Origin: Mesorhizobium loti CJ3sym
Lineage (GTDB): Bacteria; Pseudomonadota; Alphaproteobacteria; Rhizobiales; Rhizobiaceae
DNA length: 59,029 nt
NCBI RefSeq assembly: GCF_000472785.1
Contig: NZ_AXAL01000001.1
Coordinates: 1 to 59,029 of the forward strand
Direction of reading: 5' to 3'
The number at the start of each line of letters is the position of its first letter. The stretch's first letter is position 1. The notes under the pieces were generated by a model. It had not been told where the DNA came from and ran no database searches. It saw only the letters and a program-made list of their open reading frames with translations. This document shows positions 45,653 through 57,091 of the stretch, piece after piece. The position numbers and the translations under genes were made by a program.

Positions 45653-46021
45653 TTACTTCTTCTTGCCGGCGATCGACTTGGCCGGGCCCTTGCGGGTACG
45701 CGCATTGGTATGCGTGCGCTGGCCGCGAACCGGCAGCGAGCGGCGGTGACGCAGGCCGCGGTAGCAGCCGAGGTCCATGAGACGCTTGATGTTCATCGAC
45801 ACTTCGCGGCGCAGGTCGCCCTCAACCTGATAGTCGCGGTCGATAGCCTCGCGGATCTGCAGCACTTCCGCGTCGGTCAGCTGGTTGACGCGACGCTCGG
45901 CCGGGATGCCGACCTTGTCGACGATCTCCTGGGCGAACTTCTTGCCAATGCCGTGAATGTACTGAAGCGCAATGACGACGCGCTTGTTGGTCGGAATGTT
46001 GACGCCGGCTATGCGAGCCAT
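45653..46021 (-). CDS. rpsM: 30S ribosomal protein S13
   Basis: The product has 122 residues. [30 protein letters not shown], then [29 protein letters not shown] are the family blocks; S13 contacts 5S rRNA and the P-site tRNA. GGAG lies 9 nt before the ATG at 46021. It is followed by a repeat and rpsK. Confidence 0.96.
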   Translation of the reverse strand: MARIAGVNIPTNKRVVIALQYIHGIGKKFAQEIVDKVGIPAERRVNQLTDAEVLQIREAIDRDYQVEGDLRREVSMNIKRLMDLGCYRGLRHRRSLPVRGQRTHTNARTRKGPAKSIAGKKK

Positions 46022-46240
46022 GTTCTTCTCTTCTCCATTTGGGCGGACCAACCCTCAAAAACGAGGTAGGCCCGGCGCTGTCAAAGTTGCCCCGCGTCCG
46101 GTGGAGGCCGGCCCTTGCGGGAGTTTCCAGTTCAAAGCGACCGCCTTGCCCTTGCGGACAAGCAAAGTGCGCATCTGATAGGAAGACGGGCCGCCATACC
46201 GCAGCGAACCGCCTTCGTCAAGTGCAATCTTTATTTTCCC

Positions 46241-46837
46241 CTAACGCGCCTTGGCGGCCGCAGCGAGAACGGCTTCGATCTCGGCGGTCACCGCGTCGAT
46301 GCTGGCCATGCCGTCGACAGTCTTGAGCCTGCCCTTGGCGTAGTAGTAGCCGGTCAGCGGCGCGGTCTTCTTGTAGTACTCGCGCAGGCGCTCTTCGAAC
46401 ACCGCGGGGTTGTCATCCTTGCGAACTGGCTGGCCAGCGGCTTTGGCATCCTCGGCGCGCTTGACGATCCGGCCGACCAGGGCCCTGTCGTCGACGACCA
46501 GCTCGATGACCGTATCGAGGCTGATGCCACGATCCGAAAGCATCGATTCAACCGCATCAGCCTGGACCAGCGTACGCGGATAACCGTCAAGGATAAATCC
46601 CTTGGCGCAGTCGGCCTGGTCGATCCGCTCGGCAACAATGGCGTTGACGATGGCGTCAGATACCAGCTCACCGGCATCCATCACCGCCTTGGCGCGCTTG
46701 CCGACTTCGGTATCGGCCTGAACGGCGGCACGCAGCATGTCGCCCGTCGAAAGCTGGGGTATGCCGTATTTGTCTACCAGTCTTTGTGCTTGTGTCCCCT
46801 TGCCCGCCCCTGGCGGCCCAAGCAAAATCAACCTCAT
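46241..46837 (-). CDS. adk: Adenylate kinase
   Basis: The product has 198 residues. The P-loop is [29 protein letters not shown] is the conserved middle segment, and the LID is short and has no zinc cysteines, as usual in Gram-negative bacteria. It interconverts AMP, ATP and ADP. The start overlaps the secY stop (ATGA), so it is coupled to secY. The gap of 219 nt to rpsM downstream has no gene. Confidence 0.95.
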   Translation of the reverse strand: MRLILLGPPGAGKGTQAQRLVDKYGIPQLSTGDMLRAAVQADTEVGKRAKAVMDAGELVSDAIVNAIVAERIDQADCAKGFILDGYPRTLVQADAVESMLSDRGISLDTVIELVVDDRALVGRIVKRAEDAKAAGQPVRKDDNPAVFEERLREYYKKTAPLTGYYYAKGRLKTVDGMASIDAVTAEIEAVLAAAAKAR

Positions 46838-48174
46838 CTGGCTTTCTTCCCCCCGCGCAGCTTCGACTTCTTGATCAGGCCTTCATACTGGTGCGCAATC
46901 AGGTGGCCCTGAATCTGCGCAACCGTATCGAGCGTGACACTGACCACGATCAGAAGCGATGTGCCACCAAGGTAGAATGGTACGCCAGTCGCCGAGATCA
47001 GGAACTCCGGCAGCAGGCAGACCAGCACCAGATAGATGGCGCCGACGACGGTGATGCGGGTGAGAACGTAATCGATGTAATCGGCGGTGCGCTCGCCCGG
47101 ACGATAGCCCGGGATGAAGCCCGAATGCTTCTTGAGCTGGTCGGCGGTGTCCTTCGGGTTGAAGACAATCGCTGTGTAGAAGAAGGCGAAGAACACGATC
47201 ATCGCCGCATAAAACAGCATGTAGAGCGGCTGGCCGTGGCCAAGCGAGGCCAGAATGGTGCTAGCCCAGGCAGGCATGTTGGTCGTCTGCGAGAAGCCCG
47301 CAACGGTGGCAGGCAGCAGCAGCAGCGACGAAGCGAAGATCGGCGGAATGACGCCTGACGTGTTGAGCTTGAGCGGCAGGTGCGAGGTGTCGCCCTGGAA
47401 CATGCGGTTGCCGACTTGCCGCTTCGGATACTGGATCAGCAGGCGGCGCTGGGCGCGCTCGAAGAACACGATGAGCGCGATGACGACAATGGCCAGAACG
47501 ATGATCGCCAGGATCAGGCCAGTGGACAAGGCGCCGGTGCGGCCGAGTTCCAGCGTACCGGAGATGGCATGCGGCAGGCCGGCGACGATGCCGGAGAAGA
47601 TGATCAGCGAAATGCCGTTGCCGATGCCACGCGCGGTGATCTGCTCGCCGAGCCACATCAGGAACATGGTGCCGCCAACCAGCGTGACGACGGTGGAGAT
47701 GCGGAAAAACATGCCGGGATCGCTGACGATGCCGGCGCCGTTCTCAAGCCCCACTGAAATGCCGTAGGCCTGCACGAGCGCCAGCAGCACGGTGCCATAG
47801 CGCGTGTACTGGTTGATGACCTTGCGGCCCTGCTCGCCTTCCTTCTTCAGCGCTTCCAGCGAGGGAATGACCGATGTCATCAGCTGCATGATGATGGAGG
47901 CGGAGATGTAAGGCATGATGCCGAGCGCAAAGATCGCCATGCGCTGCACGGCACCGCCGGCGAACATGTTGAACATGCCGAGCACGCCCTTGCTCTGCGA
48001 GGAGAAGGCCTGGGCGAAGGCGTCGGGATTGATGCCGGGAAGCGGGATATAGGTGCCGAGGCGATAGACGAGCAGCGCGCCGATGGTGAACCAGATGCGC
48101 TTCTTCAGGTCCTCCGCCTTGGCGAAGGCCGAGAAATTCAGATTCGAGGCTAGTTGTTCAGCAGCCGAAGCCAT
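46834..48174 (-). CDS. secY: Protein translocase subunit SecY
   Basis: The product has 446 residues and ten membrane helices. Signatures: [18 protein letters not shown] in TMS1-2, [17 protein letters not shown], and [27 protein letters not shown]. It forms the pore of the SecYEG channel for export and membrane insertion. GGAG precedes the ATG. As usual it lies at the end of the spc block after rplO and is followed by adk. Confidence 0.96.
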   Translation of the reverse strand: MASAAEQLASNLNFSAFAKAEDLKKRIWFTIGALLVYRLGTYIPLPGINPDAFAQAFSSQSKGVLGMFNMFAGGAVQRMAIFALGIMPYISASIIMQLMTSVIPSLEALKKEGEQGRKVINQYTRYGTVLLALVQAYGISVGLENGAGIVSDPGMFFRISTVVTLVGGTMFLMWLGEQITARGIGNGISLIIFSGIVAGLPHAISGTLELGRTGALSTGLILAIIVLAIVVIALIVFFERAQRRLLIQYPKRQVGNRMFQGDTSHLPLKLNTSGVIPPIFASSLLLLPATVAGFSQTTNMPAWASTILASLGHGQPLYMLFYAAMIVFFAFFYTAIVFNPKDTADQLKKHSGFIPGYRPGERTADYIDYVLTRITVVGAIYLVLVCLLPEFLISATGVPFYLGGTSLLIVVSVTLDTVAQIQGHLIAHQYEGLIKKSKLRGGKKAR

Positions 48175-48368
48175 GCCTGATTCTCCGCTTGGTAACGCTT
48201 GATGGCCCGTGAGGTCAGGCGGTGCGTTTCACCGAAGCTCACGAGATAAGCTCCGGGCCCTAAACATGCAAGCGGCCGCGTTGACGCGGCCGCCTAATTG
48301 AGCACATCAAAGCGCAATCGTGAGCAAAAACGGGATCCCATTCCTGCCGATCGCGCCTCAAATTGCCG

Positions 48369-48842
48369 TTACTCGGCAGTTGCCTTTTCCGGCAACTTGA
48401 CCGAACCGCCAGCCTTTTCGATCTTCTCGATCGCGGCCTTGGAGGCACCAGCGACGTCGAAGGCGAGCTTCGCCTTGATCTCGCCGTCCGAGAGGATGCG
48501 CACGCCATCCTTGACGCGGCGGATGACGCCGGCGGCAACGAGCGATTCAGCCGTCACGGTAGCCTTGGCATCGAGCTTCTTGGCATCGATGGCGACCTGG
48601 ATGCGGGCCAGCGAGACGACGGTGAAGCTTTTGGCGAAGATGTTGTTGAAGCCACGCTTCGGCAGGCGCCGGTAGAGCGGCATCTGGCCACCCTCGAAGC
48701 CGTTGATGGCGACGCCGGAGCGCGCCTTCTGGCCCTTGACGCCGCGACCGGCGGTCTTGCCCGAGCCGGAACCGATGCCGCGGCCGAGACGCTTCTTGGA
48801 GTGCGTCGCGCCGTCCTTGTCACGCAGATCGTTGAGTTTCAT
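48369..48842 (-). CDS. rplO: 50S ribosomal protein L15
   Basis: The product has 157 residues. [43 protein letters not shown] is the Gly/Lys-rich N-terminal tail that runs into the 23S rRNA core; [18 protein letters not shown] follows. AGGAG lies 8 nt before ATG 48842. The spacer of 194 nt to secY shows no gene. Confidence 0.95.
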   Translation of the reverse strand: MKLNDLRDKDGATHSKKRLGRGIGSGSGKTAGRGVKGQKARSGVAINGFEGGQMPLYRRLPKRGFNNIFAKSFTVVSLARIQVAIDAKKLDAKATVTAESLVAAGVIRRVKDGVRILSDGEIKAKLAFDVAGASKAAIEKIEKAGGSVKLPEKATAE

Positions 48843-48864
48843 CTGGGTTCTCCTGCGCTTTGGC

Positions 48865-49062
48865 TCAGCCCTCGTCCACAACGCGGACGAGATGCTGAAC
48901 GGCGGCGATCATGCCGCGCACGGAAGGCGTATCTTCCAGGGTGCGCTGCTTGTGCATCTTGTTGAGGCCGAGGCCGACCAGCGTCGCGCGCTGTTCCTTC
49001 GGACGGCGGATCGGTGAACCGATCTGCTCAACGGTGATGGTCTTGGTTGCTTTCTTGGCCAT
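48865..49062 (-). CDS. rpmD: 50S ribosomal protein L30
   Basis: The product has 65 residues: [38 protein letters not shown] is the family core. L30 is a small protein on the solvent side of the large subunit. AGGGA lies before ATG 49062; the ORF reading two residues longer is not supported. Confidence 0.95.
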   Translation of the reverse strand: MAKKATKTITVEQIGSPIRRPKEQRATLVGLGLNKMHKQRTLEDTPSVRGMIAAVQHLVRVVDEG

Positions 49063-49086
49063 GGTCAAAATCCCTGGTCAGATCGA

Positions 49087-49650
49087 CTATTCTTCAGCCG
49101 CAACGGCGGTGCCGCGGCGGGCCTGAAGGGTCGAATACTTGATGCCGCGAGCAGCAGCCACATCCTTGGGATGCATCTGGCTCTTCAGCGCGTCGAAGGT
49201 GGCGCGAACCATGTTGTAGGGGTTCGACGAACCCATCGACTTGGCAACCACGTCATGCATGCCGAGCGTCTCGAAGACAGCGCGCATCGGGCCGCCGGCG
49301 ATGATGCCGGTACCCTGCTTGGCAGCGCGCAGCAGCACGCGTCCAGCACCCCAGCGTCCTTCGACGTCATGATGCAGCGTACGGCCCGAACGCAGCGGCA
49401 CGAAGATCATGTCGCGCTTGGCCGATTCGGTTGCCTTGCGGATAGCCTCAGGCACTTCGCGCGCCTTGCCGTGACCAAAGCCGACACGGCCCTTCTGGTC
49501 GCCGACGACGACGAGTGCCGCAAAACCGAAGCGACGGCCGCCCTTGACGACCTTGGCGACGCGGTTGATGTGGACAAGCTTGTCCACCATCCCGTCATCG
49601 CGTTCTTCACGATCGCGGCCGCGGCCGCCATCCCTACGTTCCTGTGCCAT
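49087..49650 (-). CDS. rpsE: 30S ribosomal protein S5
   Basis: The product has 187 residues. [30 protein letters not shown] is the double-stranded RNA-binding domain, followed by [37 protein letters not shown]5 helps set decoding accuracy. AAGGA precedes the ATG at 49650. Confidence 0.96.
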   Translation of the reverse strand: MAQERRDGGRGRDREERDDGMVDKLVHINRVAKVVKGGRRFGFAALVVVGDQKGRVGFGHGKAREVPEAIRKATESAKRDMIFVPLRSGRTLHHDVEGRWGAGRVLLRAAKQGTGIIAGGPMRAVFETLGMHDVVAKSMGSSNPYNMVRATFDALKSQMHPKDVAAARGIKYSTLQARRGTAVAAEE

Positions 49651-49700
49651 ATCCTGTTCCTTGTTTTTTTCCGGAAGCACGGTTGCTGATAAGATCCGGT

Positions 49701-49744
49701 GCCTCGCCCCGAAAAAATCGGGAAACGGTCACCGGGGGCGAAGC
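49701..49744. repeat. Nested hairpin in the rplR-rpsE spacer
   Basis: Outer arms GCCTCGCCCC and GGGGGCGAAGC and an inner CCCGA-A5-TCGGG hairpin form a compound structure in the 151-nt spacer. No T run follows on the minus strand, so it is not a terminator. Confidence 0.55.
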
Positions 49745-49770
49745 TATTTTTTCCTTCGCATAATCCTTAT

Positions 49771-49793
49771 CCGAAAAGTCTGCAACTTTTCGG
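49771..49793. repeat. 23-nt hairpin repeat, copy 1 (after rplR)
   Basis: CCGAAAAGT and ACTTTTCGG surround CTGCA, a perfect 9-bp stem. It is identical to the copy at 50266-50288 and lies 8 nt past the rplR stop. It has the look of a dispersed REP-like element. Confidence 0.8.
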
Positions 49794-49801
49794 GATCATG
49801 C

Positions 49802-50161
49802 TTAGAAGCTCAAGCCACCTTCGCGGGCGGCTTCGGCCAGCGCCTTGACGCGGCCGTGATAGATGTAGGCGCCGCGATCGAAGACGACTTCCTTGACGCC
49901 GGCCTTGGTGGCGCGCTCGGCGATCAGCTTGCCGATCGCAGCAGCTGCTGCGGTGTCGGCGCCAGTCTTGAGCGAACCCTTGAGGTCCTTCTCGAGCGTC
50001 GAAGCAGCAGCGATGGTGTGACCCTTGGCGTCGTCGATGACCTGAACGTAGATGTTCTTCGACGTGCGGTGGACCGAGAGACGCGGACGCTCGCCGGCGA
50101 CCTTCTTGATCTGACGGCGGACGCGCTGCGCGCGACGCTGGATGGATTCCTTGGTAGCCAT
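49802..50161 (-). CDS. rplR: 50S ribosomal protein L18
   Basis: The product has 119 residues. [36 protein letters not shown] and [26 protein letters not shown] are the conserved ends. L18 binds 5S rRNA. It is bounded on both sides by identical hairpin repeats. Confidence 0.96.
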   Translation of the reverse strand: MATKESIQRRAQRVRRQIKKVAGERPRLSVHRTSKNIYVQVIDDAKGHTIAAASTLEKDLKGSLKTGADTAAAAAIGKLIAERATKAGVKEVVFDRGAYIYHGRVKALAEAAREGGLSF

Positions 50162-50254
50162 GATAGTTCCTTGCCTTCAAAAAACGGGGGCCGCCATATG
50201 CGGTAGGCGAAAGCGCCTCCCGCGACCGCTCCCCGCGGCGTTACGTTTCCTTGG

Positions 50255-50295
50255 CTTGGCCCCTTCCGAAAAGTCTGCAACTTTTCGGGGCCAAG
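50255..50295. repeat. Extended hairpin repeat, copy 2 (after rplF)
   Basis: The same 23-nt core as copy 1 (50266-50288) is enclosed by outer arms CTTGGCC / GGCCAAG, forming a longer hairpin. It starts 5 nt past the rplF stop. Confidence 0.8.
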
Positions 50296-50299
50296 CCCA

Positions 50300-50833
50300 T
50301 TACTTCTTCTTGCCTTCCTTGCGGACGATCTTCTCGCCAGCGTAACGGACGCCCTTGCCCTTGTAAGGCTCGGGGCCGCGGTATTCGCGGATCTCGGCAG
50401 CCACCTGGCCAACCTGCTGCTTGTCGATGCCGGCGATGGTGATTTCGGTCGGCTTCGGCACGGTGATGGTGATGCCTGCCGGCGTCTCGTAGACGACGTC
50501 ATGGCTGAAGCCAAGAGCCAGCTGCAGGTTCTTGCCCTGAAGTGCGGCGCGATAGCCGACGCCGGTGATCTCGAGCTTCTTTTCGAAGCCGTCCTTCACA
50601 CCCTGCAGGATGTTGACGATCTGCGTGCGCGACATGCCCCACTTGGAGCGAGCCGTCTTGGTCTGGTCGCGCGGCTGCACAGCAATCTCGCTGCCTTCCA
50701 GCTTGACCAGGACTTCGTCGTTCACCACGAACTTCAGCTCGCCCTTGGGGCCCTTCGCCGTCACGGTCTGGCCGTTGACGGTCGCGGTCACGCCCTGCGG
50801 CAGCGAAACGGGTTTCTTTCCAATACGAGACAT
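50300..50833 (-). CDS. rplF: 50S ribosomal protein L6
   Basis: The product has 177 residues. [33 protein letters not shown] is the first half, and [29 protein letters not shown] the conserved end. L6 binds the sarcin-ricin region near the factor site. It follows rpsH by 90 nt. Confidence 0.96.
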   Translation of the reverse strand: MSRIGKKPVSLPQGVTATVNGQTVTAKGPKGELKFVVNDEVLVKLEGSEIAVQPRDQTKTARSKWGMSRTQIVNILQGVKDGFEKKLEITGVGYRAALQGKNLQLALGFSHDVVYETPAGITITVPKPTEITIAGIDKQQVGQVAAEIREYRGPEPYKGKGVRYAGEKIVRKEGKKK

Positions 50834-50923
50834 TTTGTTGTCCTCGTCACTTCTCTTGTTTCAGGTCTCTGTCTTCGGAAACGATCCGAAGACCGGATTC
50901 CACTTTGCGGGTCAACTGCCAGA

Positions 50924-51322
50924 TCAGAAGATCTGGCAGAGGATCTCGCCACCGACGTTCTGTTCGCGTGCTTCGTGATCGGCCATCACGCCCTTCGGCG
51001 TCGAAAGGATGGCGATGCCGAGGCCGTTGGCGACGTGCGGGATCGACTTGGCCGAGACGTAAACGCGGCGGCCCGGCTTCGAAACGCGCGCGATTTCACG
51101 CACGACCGGCGCGCCGTCGAAATACTTCAGCTCGATTTCGATTTCGGACTTGCCGTTATCGAAGTCGGTCTGGCTGTAGTCGCGGATGTAGCCTTCAGCC
51201 TTCAGCACGTCGAGGACGCGGGTGCGCAGACGCGAAGCCGGGGTCGAGACACTCGACTTCTTGCGGCCGTAGGCGTTGCGGATGCGGGTCAGCATATCGC
51301 CGAGAGGATCGCTCAATGACAT
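50924..51322 (-). CDS. rpsH: 30S ribosomal protein S8
   Basis: The product has 132 residues. [25 protein letters not shown], and [33 protein letters not shown] with its KG-x-M turn near the end are typical. S8 binds the 16S central domain and in many bacteria represses the spc operon. Confidence 0.96.
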   Translation of the reverse strand: MSLSDPLGDMLTRIRNAYGRKKSSVSTPASRLRTRVLDVLKAEGYIRDYSQTDFDNGKSEIEIELKYFDGAPVVREIARVSKPGRRVYVSAKSIPHVANGLGIAILSTPKGVMADHEAREQNVGGEILCQIF

Positions 51323-51334
51323 GTTATGTGCTCC

Positions 51335-51640
51335 TTACCAGCTCGACTTGACCAGGCCCGGGATCTGGCCGTTGTTGCCGAGATCACGAAGCGCGATGCG
51401 CGATACTTTGAGCTTACGATAGTAGGCACGCGGACGGCCGGTGACTTCGCAGCGGTTGCGGATGCGGATCTTGGCCGAGTTGCGCGGCATGGCGGCAAGC
51501 TTGAGCTGAGCGCGGAAGCGCTCTTCCATCGGCTTGGACTGATCCATGATGATCGCCTTGAGCGCAGCGCGCTTGGGACCGTACTGGTCGGCAAGCTTGC
51601 GGCGCCTGTTGTTCTTCTCGACTGAGCTGGTCTTTGCCAT
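51335..51640 (-). CDS. rpsN: 30S ribosomal protein S14
   Basis: The product has 101 residues, the zinc-free (C-) type: only one Cys, in [21 protein letters not shown]. It sits in the head of the small subunit. The gap to rpsH is 12 nt. Confidence 0.96.
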   Translation of the reverse strand: MAKTSSVEKNNRRRKLADQYGPKRAALKAIIMDQSKPMEERFRAQLKLAAMPRNSAKIRIRNRCEVTGRPRAYYRKLKVSRIALRDLGNNGQIPGLVKSSW

Positions 51641-51667
51641 TTCAGATTTTTCCTTTTCTCGCTGCCG

Positions 51668-52246
51668 TTACTGGCGGAAGGGGAAGTTGAAAGCCTTGAG
51701 CAATGCCCTGGCTTCGTCGTCCGTCTTCGCAGTCGTACAAACGATGACGTCCATGCCCCAGATCTGATCAACCTTGTCGTAGTTGATCTCCGGGAACACG
51801 ATGTGTTCCTTGATGCCCATGGCATAGTTGCCACGGCCATCGAAGCTCTTCGGATTCAGTCCGCGAAAGTCGCGGACGCGTGGCAGCGCGATGTTCACCA
51901 GGCGGTCGAGGAACTCGTACATGCGTTCCTTGCGCAGTGTGACCTTGGCGCCGATCGGCATGTTCTCGCGGACCTTGAAGCCAGCGATCGAATTGCGGGC
52001 GCGGGTGACGACGGCCTTCTGGCCGGCGATCATCGCCAGGTCCTCGGCGGCAACCGAAGGCTTCTTCGAATCGGCGGTCGCTTCGCCAACGCCCATGTTC
52101 AGCACGATCTTGTCGAGGCGCGGAACCTGCATTTCGTTGTCGTAGCCGAACTGCTCCTGCAGCGCCTTGCGAATGGTCTCGTTATAGACCTGCTTGAGGC
52201 GCGGCGTGTTGGCGGCAGTCGCCTGCTTGGTTTGAGCCTTAGCCAT
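51668..52246 (-). CDS. rplE: 50S ribosomal protein L5
   Basis: The product has 192 residues: [42 protein letters not shown] and [20 protein letters not shown] are conserved blocks. L5 binds 5S rRNA and the P-site tRNA. The ATG overlaps the end of rplX by 8 nt (ATGGCTAA); a longer ORF is not real. Confidence 0.96.
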   Translation of the reverse strand: MAKAQTKQATAANTPRLKQVYNETIRKALQEQFGYDNEMQVPRLDKIVLNMGVGEATADSKKPSVAAEDLAMIAGQKAVVTRARNSIAGFKVRENMPIGAKVTLRKERMYEFLDRLVNIALPRVRDFRGLNPKSFDGRGNYAMGIKEHIVFPEINYDKVDQIWGMDVIVCTTAKTDDEARALLKAFNFPFRQ

Positions 52247-52553
52247 TGATGACTTCTCCCGAGCGCTTGGCGACGCGCACCTTCTTGCCGTCCTTCTGGA
52301 AGATGAAACCGACGCGGGTCGGCTTGCCATCCTTGGGATCAGCCAGCGCGATGTTCGACAGCTGGATCGGCGCTTCCTTGGTGATAATCCCGCCCTCTTG
52401 GGACTGGGACTGCTTCTGGTGACGACGGATCATGTTGACGCCGCGCACCAGCGCGGTGTCTTCCTTCGGCTGAACCGAGAGGACTTCGCCCGAACGGCCC
52501 TTGTCCTTGCCGGCCAGCACGACGACCTTGTCGCCTTTTCTAATCTTTTGCAT
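52239..52553 (-). CDS. rplX: 50S ribosomal protein L24
   Basis: The product has 104 residues. [28 protein letters not shown] is the KOW motif that binds 23S rRNA. It starts assembly of the large subunit. AGGAG precedes the ATG. It overlaps rplE. Confidence 0.96.
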   Translation of the reverse strand: MQKIRKGDKVVVLAGKDKGRSGEVLSVQPKEDTALVRGVNMIRRHQKQSQSQEGGIITKEAPIQLSNIALADPKDGKPTRVGFIFQKDGKKVRVAKRSGEVING

Positions 52554-52565
52554 TGGTCCGGCTCC

Positions 52566-52934
52566 TTACAGCACTTCAGGCGCGAGCGAGATGATCTTCA
52601 TGTGGTTCTTGGCGCGGAGTTCGCGCGGAACCGGTCCGAAGATACGCGTGCCGATCGGCTCTTTCTTGTTGTCGACGAGAACGGCCGCGTTCTTGTCGAA
52701 ACGGATCACGCTGCCGTCCGGGCGGCGGATGTCCTTGGCCGTGCGAACCACGACCGCCTTCATCACATCGCCCTTCTTAACGCGGCCGCGCGGAATGGCT
52801 TCCTTGATCGACACCACGATGATGTCGCCCACGGAAGCGTATTTCCGCTTCGAGCCGCCCAGCACCTTGATGCACATGACACGACGCGCGCCGGAATTAT
52901 CCGCCACGTCGAGGTTTGTTTGCATCTGAATCAT
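52566..52934 (-). CDS. rplN: 50S ribosomal protein L14
   Basis: The product has 122 residues: [46 protein letters not shown] is the typical beginning, with [19 protein letters not shown] next. L14 lies at the subunit interface. The gap to rplX is 12 nt. Confidence 0.96.
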   Translation of the reverse strand: MIQMQTNLDVADNSGARRVMCIKVLGGSKRKYASVGDIIVVSIKEAIPRGRVKKGDVMKAVVVRTAKDIRRPDGSVIRFDKNAAVLVDNKKEPIGTRIFGPVPRELRAKNHMKIISLAPEVL

Positions 52935-53006
52935 GACTGGCCGCCTTCTTCTTTTCTAACGGGACGAGCTCGAAGCCCCTCCCCGGTCTGTCCAAAATTC
53001 GTTTGT

Positions 53007-53246
53007 TTACGCCTGGTCCGAAGACACAACGATCCAGCGCTTATCCTTGGAAATCGGCTTCGATTCCTGGATGAACACCTGATCGCCAACCTTGTGGGCG
53101 TTGTTCTCGTCGTGCGCCTTGTACTTCTTGGTCATGCGCACGGTCTTCTTCATCACGGGATGCGTGAAGCGCCGTTCGACCTTGACGACAACCGTCTTCT
53201 CGTTCTTGTCGCTGACGACGGTGCCCTGCAGAATGCGCTTTGGCAT
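53007..53246 (-). CDS. rpsQ: 30S ribosomal protein S17
   Basis: The product has 79 residues: [49 protein letters not shown] is the OB-fold core binding 16S rRNA. It follows rpmC by 11 nt. Confidence 0.96.
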   Translation of the reverse strand: MPKRILQGTVVSDKNEKTVVVKVERRFTHPVMKKTVRMTKKYKAHDENNAHKVGDQVFIQESKPISKDKRWIVVSSDQA

Positions 53247-53257
53247 GGTTTTCGTCC

Positions 53258-53458
53258 TTAAGCCTTCTTAGCCGCGGACTTTTCCGCAGCGATGGTCTTG
53301 ATGCGCGCAATGTCCTTACGGACCTGTCTCACGCGTGCGGTCTTCTCGAGCTGGCCGGTGGCCTTCTGGAAGCGCAGGTTGAACTGCTCCTTCTTCAGGC
53401 TGGCCAGATCGTCGGTCAGCTGATCCTGGGTCTTGGTCCGGATGTCTTCGGCTTTCAT
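53258..53458 (-). CDS. rpmC: 50S ribosomal protein L29
   Basis: The product has 66 residues: [55 protein letters not shown], two long helices next to the exit tunnel. AAGGA lies before ATG 53458. The longer frame upstream reads through rplP and is not real. Confidence 0.95.
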   Translation of the reverse strand: MKAEDIRTKTQDQLTDDLASLKKEQFNLRFQKATGQLEKTARVRQVRKDIARIKTIAAEKSAAKKA

Positions 53459-53471
53459 GATCAGCCCGTCC

Positions 53472-53885
53472 TTATTCTGCGATGCGCTGTACGAAGCGCG
53501 TCTTGACCGAGAGCTTGGCCGCGCCGAGACGCAGCGCCTCACGGGCGGTTTCTTCATTGACGCCGTCGATCTCGAACATGATGCGGCCCGGCTTGACGCG
53601 CGCCGCCCAGTAGTCGACCGCGCCCTTGCCCTTACCCATGCGGACTTCGGTAGGCTTCGAAGTGACCGGCACGTCCGGGAAAATACGGATCCAGACGCGA
53701 CCAGCGCGCTTCATTTCACGCGTGATCGCGCGGCGGGCCGCCTCGATCTCACGTGCAGTGACGCGGTTCGGCTCAAGCGCCTTCAGCCCGAAACCACCGA
53801 AATCCAGATTGGTGCCGCCCTTTGCGGTACCATGGATACGGCCCTTGAACTGCTTGCGGAACTTTGTGCGCTTTGGCTGCAGCAT
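53472..53885 (-). CDS. rplP: 50S ribosomal protein L16
   Basis: The product has 137 residues. [24 protein letters not shown] and [31 protein letters not shown] are the conserved blocks. L16 shapes the A site and is needed for tRNA binding. Confidence 0.96.
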   Translation of the reverse strand: MLQPKRTKFRKQFKGRIHGTAKGGTNLDFGGFGLKALEPNRVTAREIEAARRAITREMKRAGRVWIRIFPDVPVTSKPTEVRMGKGKGAVDYWAARVKPGRIMFEIDGVNEETAREALRLGAAKLSVKTRFVQRIAE

Positions 53886-53912
53886 CGTTCTAACTCCAAA
53901 TTCCTAAATGTC

Positions 53913-54638
53913 TCAGGCGTTTTCGCGACGACGACCGCGTTCGCGATCACCACCACCGCCATGCGCAGCATCACCCTCGGTCGCGCGGCGCTCCGAAGCC
54001 ATCGGATCGTGCTCGAGGATCTCGCCCTTGAATACCCAGACCTTGACGCCGCAGATGCCGTACGCCGTATGCGCTTCAGCCGTGCCGTAGTCGACATCGG
54101 CGCGCAGCGTGTGCAGCGGAACGCGACCTTCGCGGTACCATTCCATGCGCGCGATCTCGGCGCCGCCGAGACGGCCGGAGCAGTTGATGCGGATGCCTTC
54201 GGCACCGAGGCGCATCGCGGACTGAACGGCGCGCTTCATGGCACGACGGAAAGCGATACGGCGCTCGAGCTGCTGGGCGATCGACTGGGCGACCAGGGTC
54301 GCGTCGATTTCCGGCTTGCGCACTTCGACGATGTTGAGGTGCGTCTCGGACTTCGTCATCTCCATCAGCTTCTTGCGAAGCTTCTCGATGTCGGCGCCCT
54401 TCTTGCCGATGATCAGACCCGGGCGCGCGGCATGAATGGTGACGCGGCACTTCTTGTGCGGGCGCTCGATCACGACCTTCGAGATCGCGGCCTGCTTGAG
54501 TTCCTTCTCAAGATACTTGCGGATCTTGATGTCCTCATGCAGCAGCTTGCCGTACTCGCCCGTGTTCGCGAACCAGCGCGAATCCCAGGTGCGGTTGATG
54601 CCGAGGCGCAGACCGATCGGATTGACTTTCTGGCCCAT
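53913..54638 (-). CDS. rpsC: 30S ribosomal protein S3
   Basis: The product has 241 residues. [23 protein letters not shown], the KH domain with [22 protein letters not shown], and [31 protein letters not shown] are typical. The last 25 residues form a basic tail. It starts on the last base of rplV's stop. Confidence 0.96.
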   Translation of the reverse strand: MGQKVNPIGLRLGINRTWDSRWFANTGEYGKLLHEDIKIRKYLEKELKQAAISKVVIERPHKKCRVTIHAARPGLIIGKKGADIEKLRKKLMEMTKSETHLNIVEVRKPEIDATLVAQSIAQQLERRIAFRRAMKRAVQSAMRLGAEGIRINCSGRLGGAEIARMEWYREGRVPLHTLRADVDYGTAEAHTAYGICGVKVWVFKGEILEHDPMASERRATEGDAAHGGGGDRERGRRRENA

Positions 54639-55027
54639 TATGCGGCCTCCCCTTTTTCTTCGACTTCACGAACGACGATCGTGAGGTGCGAGAACGGCTT
54701 CTCGATGCGGCTGGCGCGACCACGGCCACGGGCGTGGAAACGCTTCATGACGATCGACTTGCCGACATAGGCTTCCGCCACCACCAGCGCATCGACATCG
54801 AGGTCGTGGTTGTTTTCCGCGTTGGCGATCGCCGATTCCAGCGTCTTCTTGACCGTGCCGGAAATCCGCTTGGCCGAGAATTCGAGGTCGGAAAGCGCTG
54901 TCGCGACCTTCTTGCCGCGGATGAGCGCGGCAACGAGGTTCAGCTTCTGCGGGCTGATACGGATCGTGCGCAATACGGCGCGCGCTTCGTTATCAGCAAG
55001 CCTGCGCGGAGCTTTGGCCTTGCCCAT
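54638..55027 (-). CDS. rplV: 50S ribosomal protein L22
   Basis: The product has 129 residues. Its extended loop ([24 protein letters not shown]) lines the peptide exit tunnel; [23 protein letters not shown] is the core. The start lies 2 nt after the rpsS stop. Confidence 0.96.
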   Translation of the reverse strand: MGKAKAPRRLADNEARAVLRTIRISPQKLNLVAALIRGKKVATALSDLEFSAKRISGTVKKTLESAIANAENNHDLDVDALVVAEAYVGKSIVMKRFHARGRGRASRIEKPFSHLTIVVREVEEKGEAA

Positions 55028-55029
55028 GA

Positions 55030-55308
55030 TTATTTCCTCTTCGCCTTCTTATCCGCGCCGTGACCGTAATAGGTCCGCGTCGGAGCGAATTCACCGAACT
55101 TATGACCGACCATGTCCTCGTTCACCGAGACGGGAACGTGCTTCTGGCCGTTGTAGACACCGAAGGTGAAGCCGACGAACTGCGGCAGGATGGTGGAGCG
55201 ACGGCTCCACATCTTGATCACCTCATTGCGACCACCTTCACGAACCTTGTCCACCTTCTTGAGAAGGTAGCCGTCGATGAAGGGGCCTTTCCAAATAGAA
55301 CGAGTCAC
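55030..55308 (-). CDS. rpsS: 30S ribosomal protein S19
   Basis: The product has 92 residues: [22 protein letters not shown], then [46 protein letters not shown]19 binds 16S rRNA with S13 at the head. Confidence 0.96.
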   Translation of the reverse strand: MTRSIWKGPFIDGYLLKKVDKVREGGRNEVIKMWSRRSTILPQFVGFTFGVYNGQKHVPVSVNEDMVGHKFGEFAPTRTYYGHGADKKAKRK

Positions 55309-55324
55309 TTGGCGTTACCTCTTC

Positions 55325-56158
55325 TTAGCTCTTGCGCTGATGGCGCGAGCGCAGGATGAACTTGTCGGTCGCCTTGTTGGACCGCGTCTTCTTGCCCTTG
55401 GTCGGCTTGCCCCACGGGCTGACCGGATGACGGCCACCGGAGGTGCGGCCTTCACCACCGCCATGCGGATGGTCGACCGGGTTCATGGTCACGCCGCGAT
55501 TGTGCGGGCGCTTGCCACGCCAAACCGTGCGGCCGGCCTTGCCGTCGTTGATGTTGCCGTGGTCCGGGTTGGACACGGCACCGACAGTGGCCATGCAGGA
55601 GCCGTGAACGACACGCTGCTCGCCCGAATTGAGGCGCAGGATCGCCATGCCCTGGTCGCGGCCGACCAACTGGCCGTAGCCACCGGCCGAACGAGCGACC
55701 TGGGCACCCTTGCCCGGCTTCAGCTCGATGTTGTGGACGATGGTGCCGACCGGCATCGAGGCCAGCGGCATCGCATTGCCCGGCTTCACGTCGACCGCTT
55801 CGCCGGCCACGATCTTGTCGCCGGGAGCCAGACGCTGCGGAGCAATGATGTAGGACAACTCGCCATCATCATACTTGATCAGCGCGATGAAAGCGGTGCG
55901 GTTCGGATCGTATTCGATACGCTCGACCGTGCCGACGACGTCGAACTTGCGGCGCTTGAAGTCGATGATGCGGTACGAACGCTTGTGACCACCGCCGATA
56001 AAGCGAGCCGTGATGCGACCGTGATTGTTGCGGCCGCCCGACTTGGTTAGGCCTTCAGTCAGACCCTTGACGGGCTTGCCCTTGTAGAGGCCCGAGCGGT
56101 CGACGATGACCAGCTGGCGGGTGCTCGGCGTTACCGGGTTGAATTTTTTCAGTGCCAT
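55325..56158 (-). CDS. rplB: 50S ribosomal protein L2
   Basis: The product has 277 residues. [28 protein letters not shown] and [15 protein letters not shown] [20 protein letters not shown], then [28 protein letters not shown] with the conserved His. L2 helps form the peptidyl transferase centre. Length is normal. Confidence 0.97.
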   Translation of the reverse strand: MALKKFNPVTPSTRQLVIVDRSGLYKGKPVKGLTEGLTKSGGRNNHGRITARFIGGGHKRSYRIIDFKRRKFDVVGTVERIEYDPNRTAFIALIKYDDGELSYIIAPQRLAPGDKIVAGEAVDVKPGNAMPLASMPVGTIVHNIELKPGKGAQVARSAGGYGQLVGRDQGMAILRLNSGEQRVVHGSCMATVGAVSNPDHGNINDGKAGRTVWRGKRPHNRGVTMNPVDHPHGGGEGRTSGGRHPVSPWGKPTKGKKTRSNKATDKFILRSRHQRKS

Positions 56159-56180
56159 GTTTCTGTCCTCGCGGCCTTGC

Positions 56181-56474
56181 TCAGAGACCCGTCGCGACGT
56201 CGATCGACTGACCGTCGGCCAGTGTCACAATCGCCTTCTTGACGTCGCTCTGGCGGCCAACCGTGCCACGGAAGCGCTTGATCTTGCCCTTGCGGACAAG
56301 CGTGTTCACGGCCATCACCTTGACGCCAAACAGCGCTTCGACGGCAGCCTTGATTTCCGGCTTCGACGCCTTCTTGGCGACGTTGAAGACGACCTGGTTG
56401 TTCTCGGAGGCCATGGTCGACTTTTCGGTGATCGCCGGCGAGACGATCACGTCATAATGACGAAGGTCGGTCAT
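56181..56474 (-). CDS. rplW: 50S ribosomal protein L23
   Basis: The product has 97 residues: [50 protein letters not shown]23 is at the exit tunnel and is the docking site for trigger factor and SRP. It overlaps the rplD stop by four bases. Confidence 0.96.
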   Translation of the reverse strand: MTDLRHYDVIVSPAITEKSTMASENNQVVFNVAKKASKPEIKAAVEALFGVKVMAVNTLVRKGKIKRFRGTVGRQSDVKKAIVTLADGQSIDVATGL

Positions 56475-57091
56475 TTAAAGCGCTCCTCGAGAGCCTCGAC
56501 GGCGGCCTTCGAAAGGACCAGCGTGCCGCGGCGCAGAATGTCGTAGACGTTGATGCCCTGGATGGGCAGCACGTCGATGTTTGGAATGTTGGTCGCGGCC
56601 AGCTTGAAGTTCTTGTCAAGCTCGGCGCCGCCAATCAACAGGGCGTTGGTCAGGCCCAGCGTCGCGAAATTCGCGATCAGCGCCTTGGTCTTGGCCTCGG
56701 TCAGCTTCAGCTCGTCGATGATGATGATCGACGCGCTCTTGGCCTTGGCCGAGAGAGCATGCTTGAGGCCAAGCGCACGAACCTTCTTGGGCAATTCATG
56801 CTCGTGGCTGCGAACGACCGGGCCGTGGGCCTTGCCGCCGCCGCGGAACTGCGGAGCGCGTGCCGAATGGTGACGGGCGCGGCCCGTACCCTTCTGCTTG
56901 TACATCTTGGCACCGGTGCGCGCGATTTCGGCGCGACCCTTGGCCTTGTGCGTGCCCTGCTGCTTCTTGGCGAGCTGCCAGCGCACTACGCGCTGCAGAA
57001 TATCCTCGCGCGGATCAAGGCCGAAAATCTCCTCGGAGAGTTCCACCTTGCCGGCGTCTTTACCGCCGAGCGTTGTGATCTTGAGATCCAT
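56471..57091 (-). CDS. rplD: 50S ribosomal protein L4
   Basis: The product has 206 residues. [54 protein letters not shown] is the long loop that reaches into the exit tunnel. In E. coli L4 also represses its own operon; that is not proved here. The ATG overlaps the rplC stop (TAATG). Confidence 0.96.
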   Translation of the reverse strand: MDLKITTLGGKDAGKVELSEEIFGLDPREDILQRVVRWQLAKKQQGTHKAKGRAEIARTGAKMYKQKGTGRARHHSARAPQFRGGGKAHGPVVRSHEHELPKKVRALGLKHALSAKAKSASIIIIDELKLTEAKTKALIANFATLGLTNALLIGGAELDKNFKLAATNIPNIDVLPIQGINVYDILRRGTLVLSKAAVEALEERFK

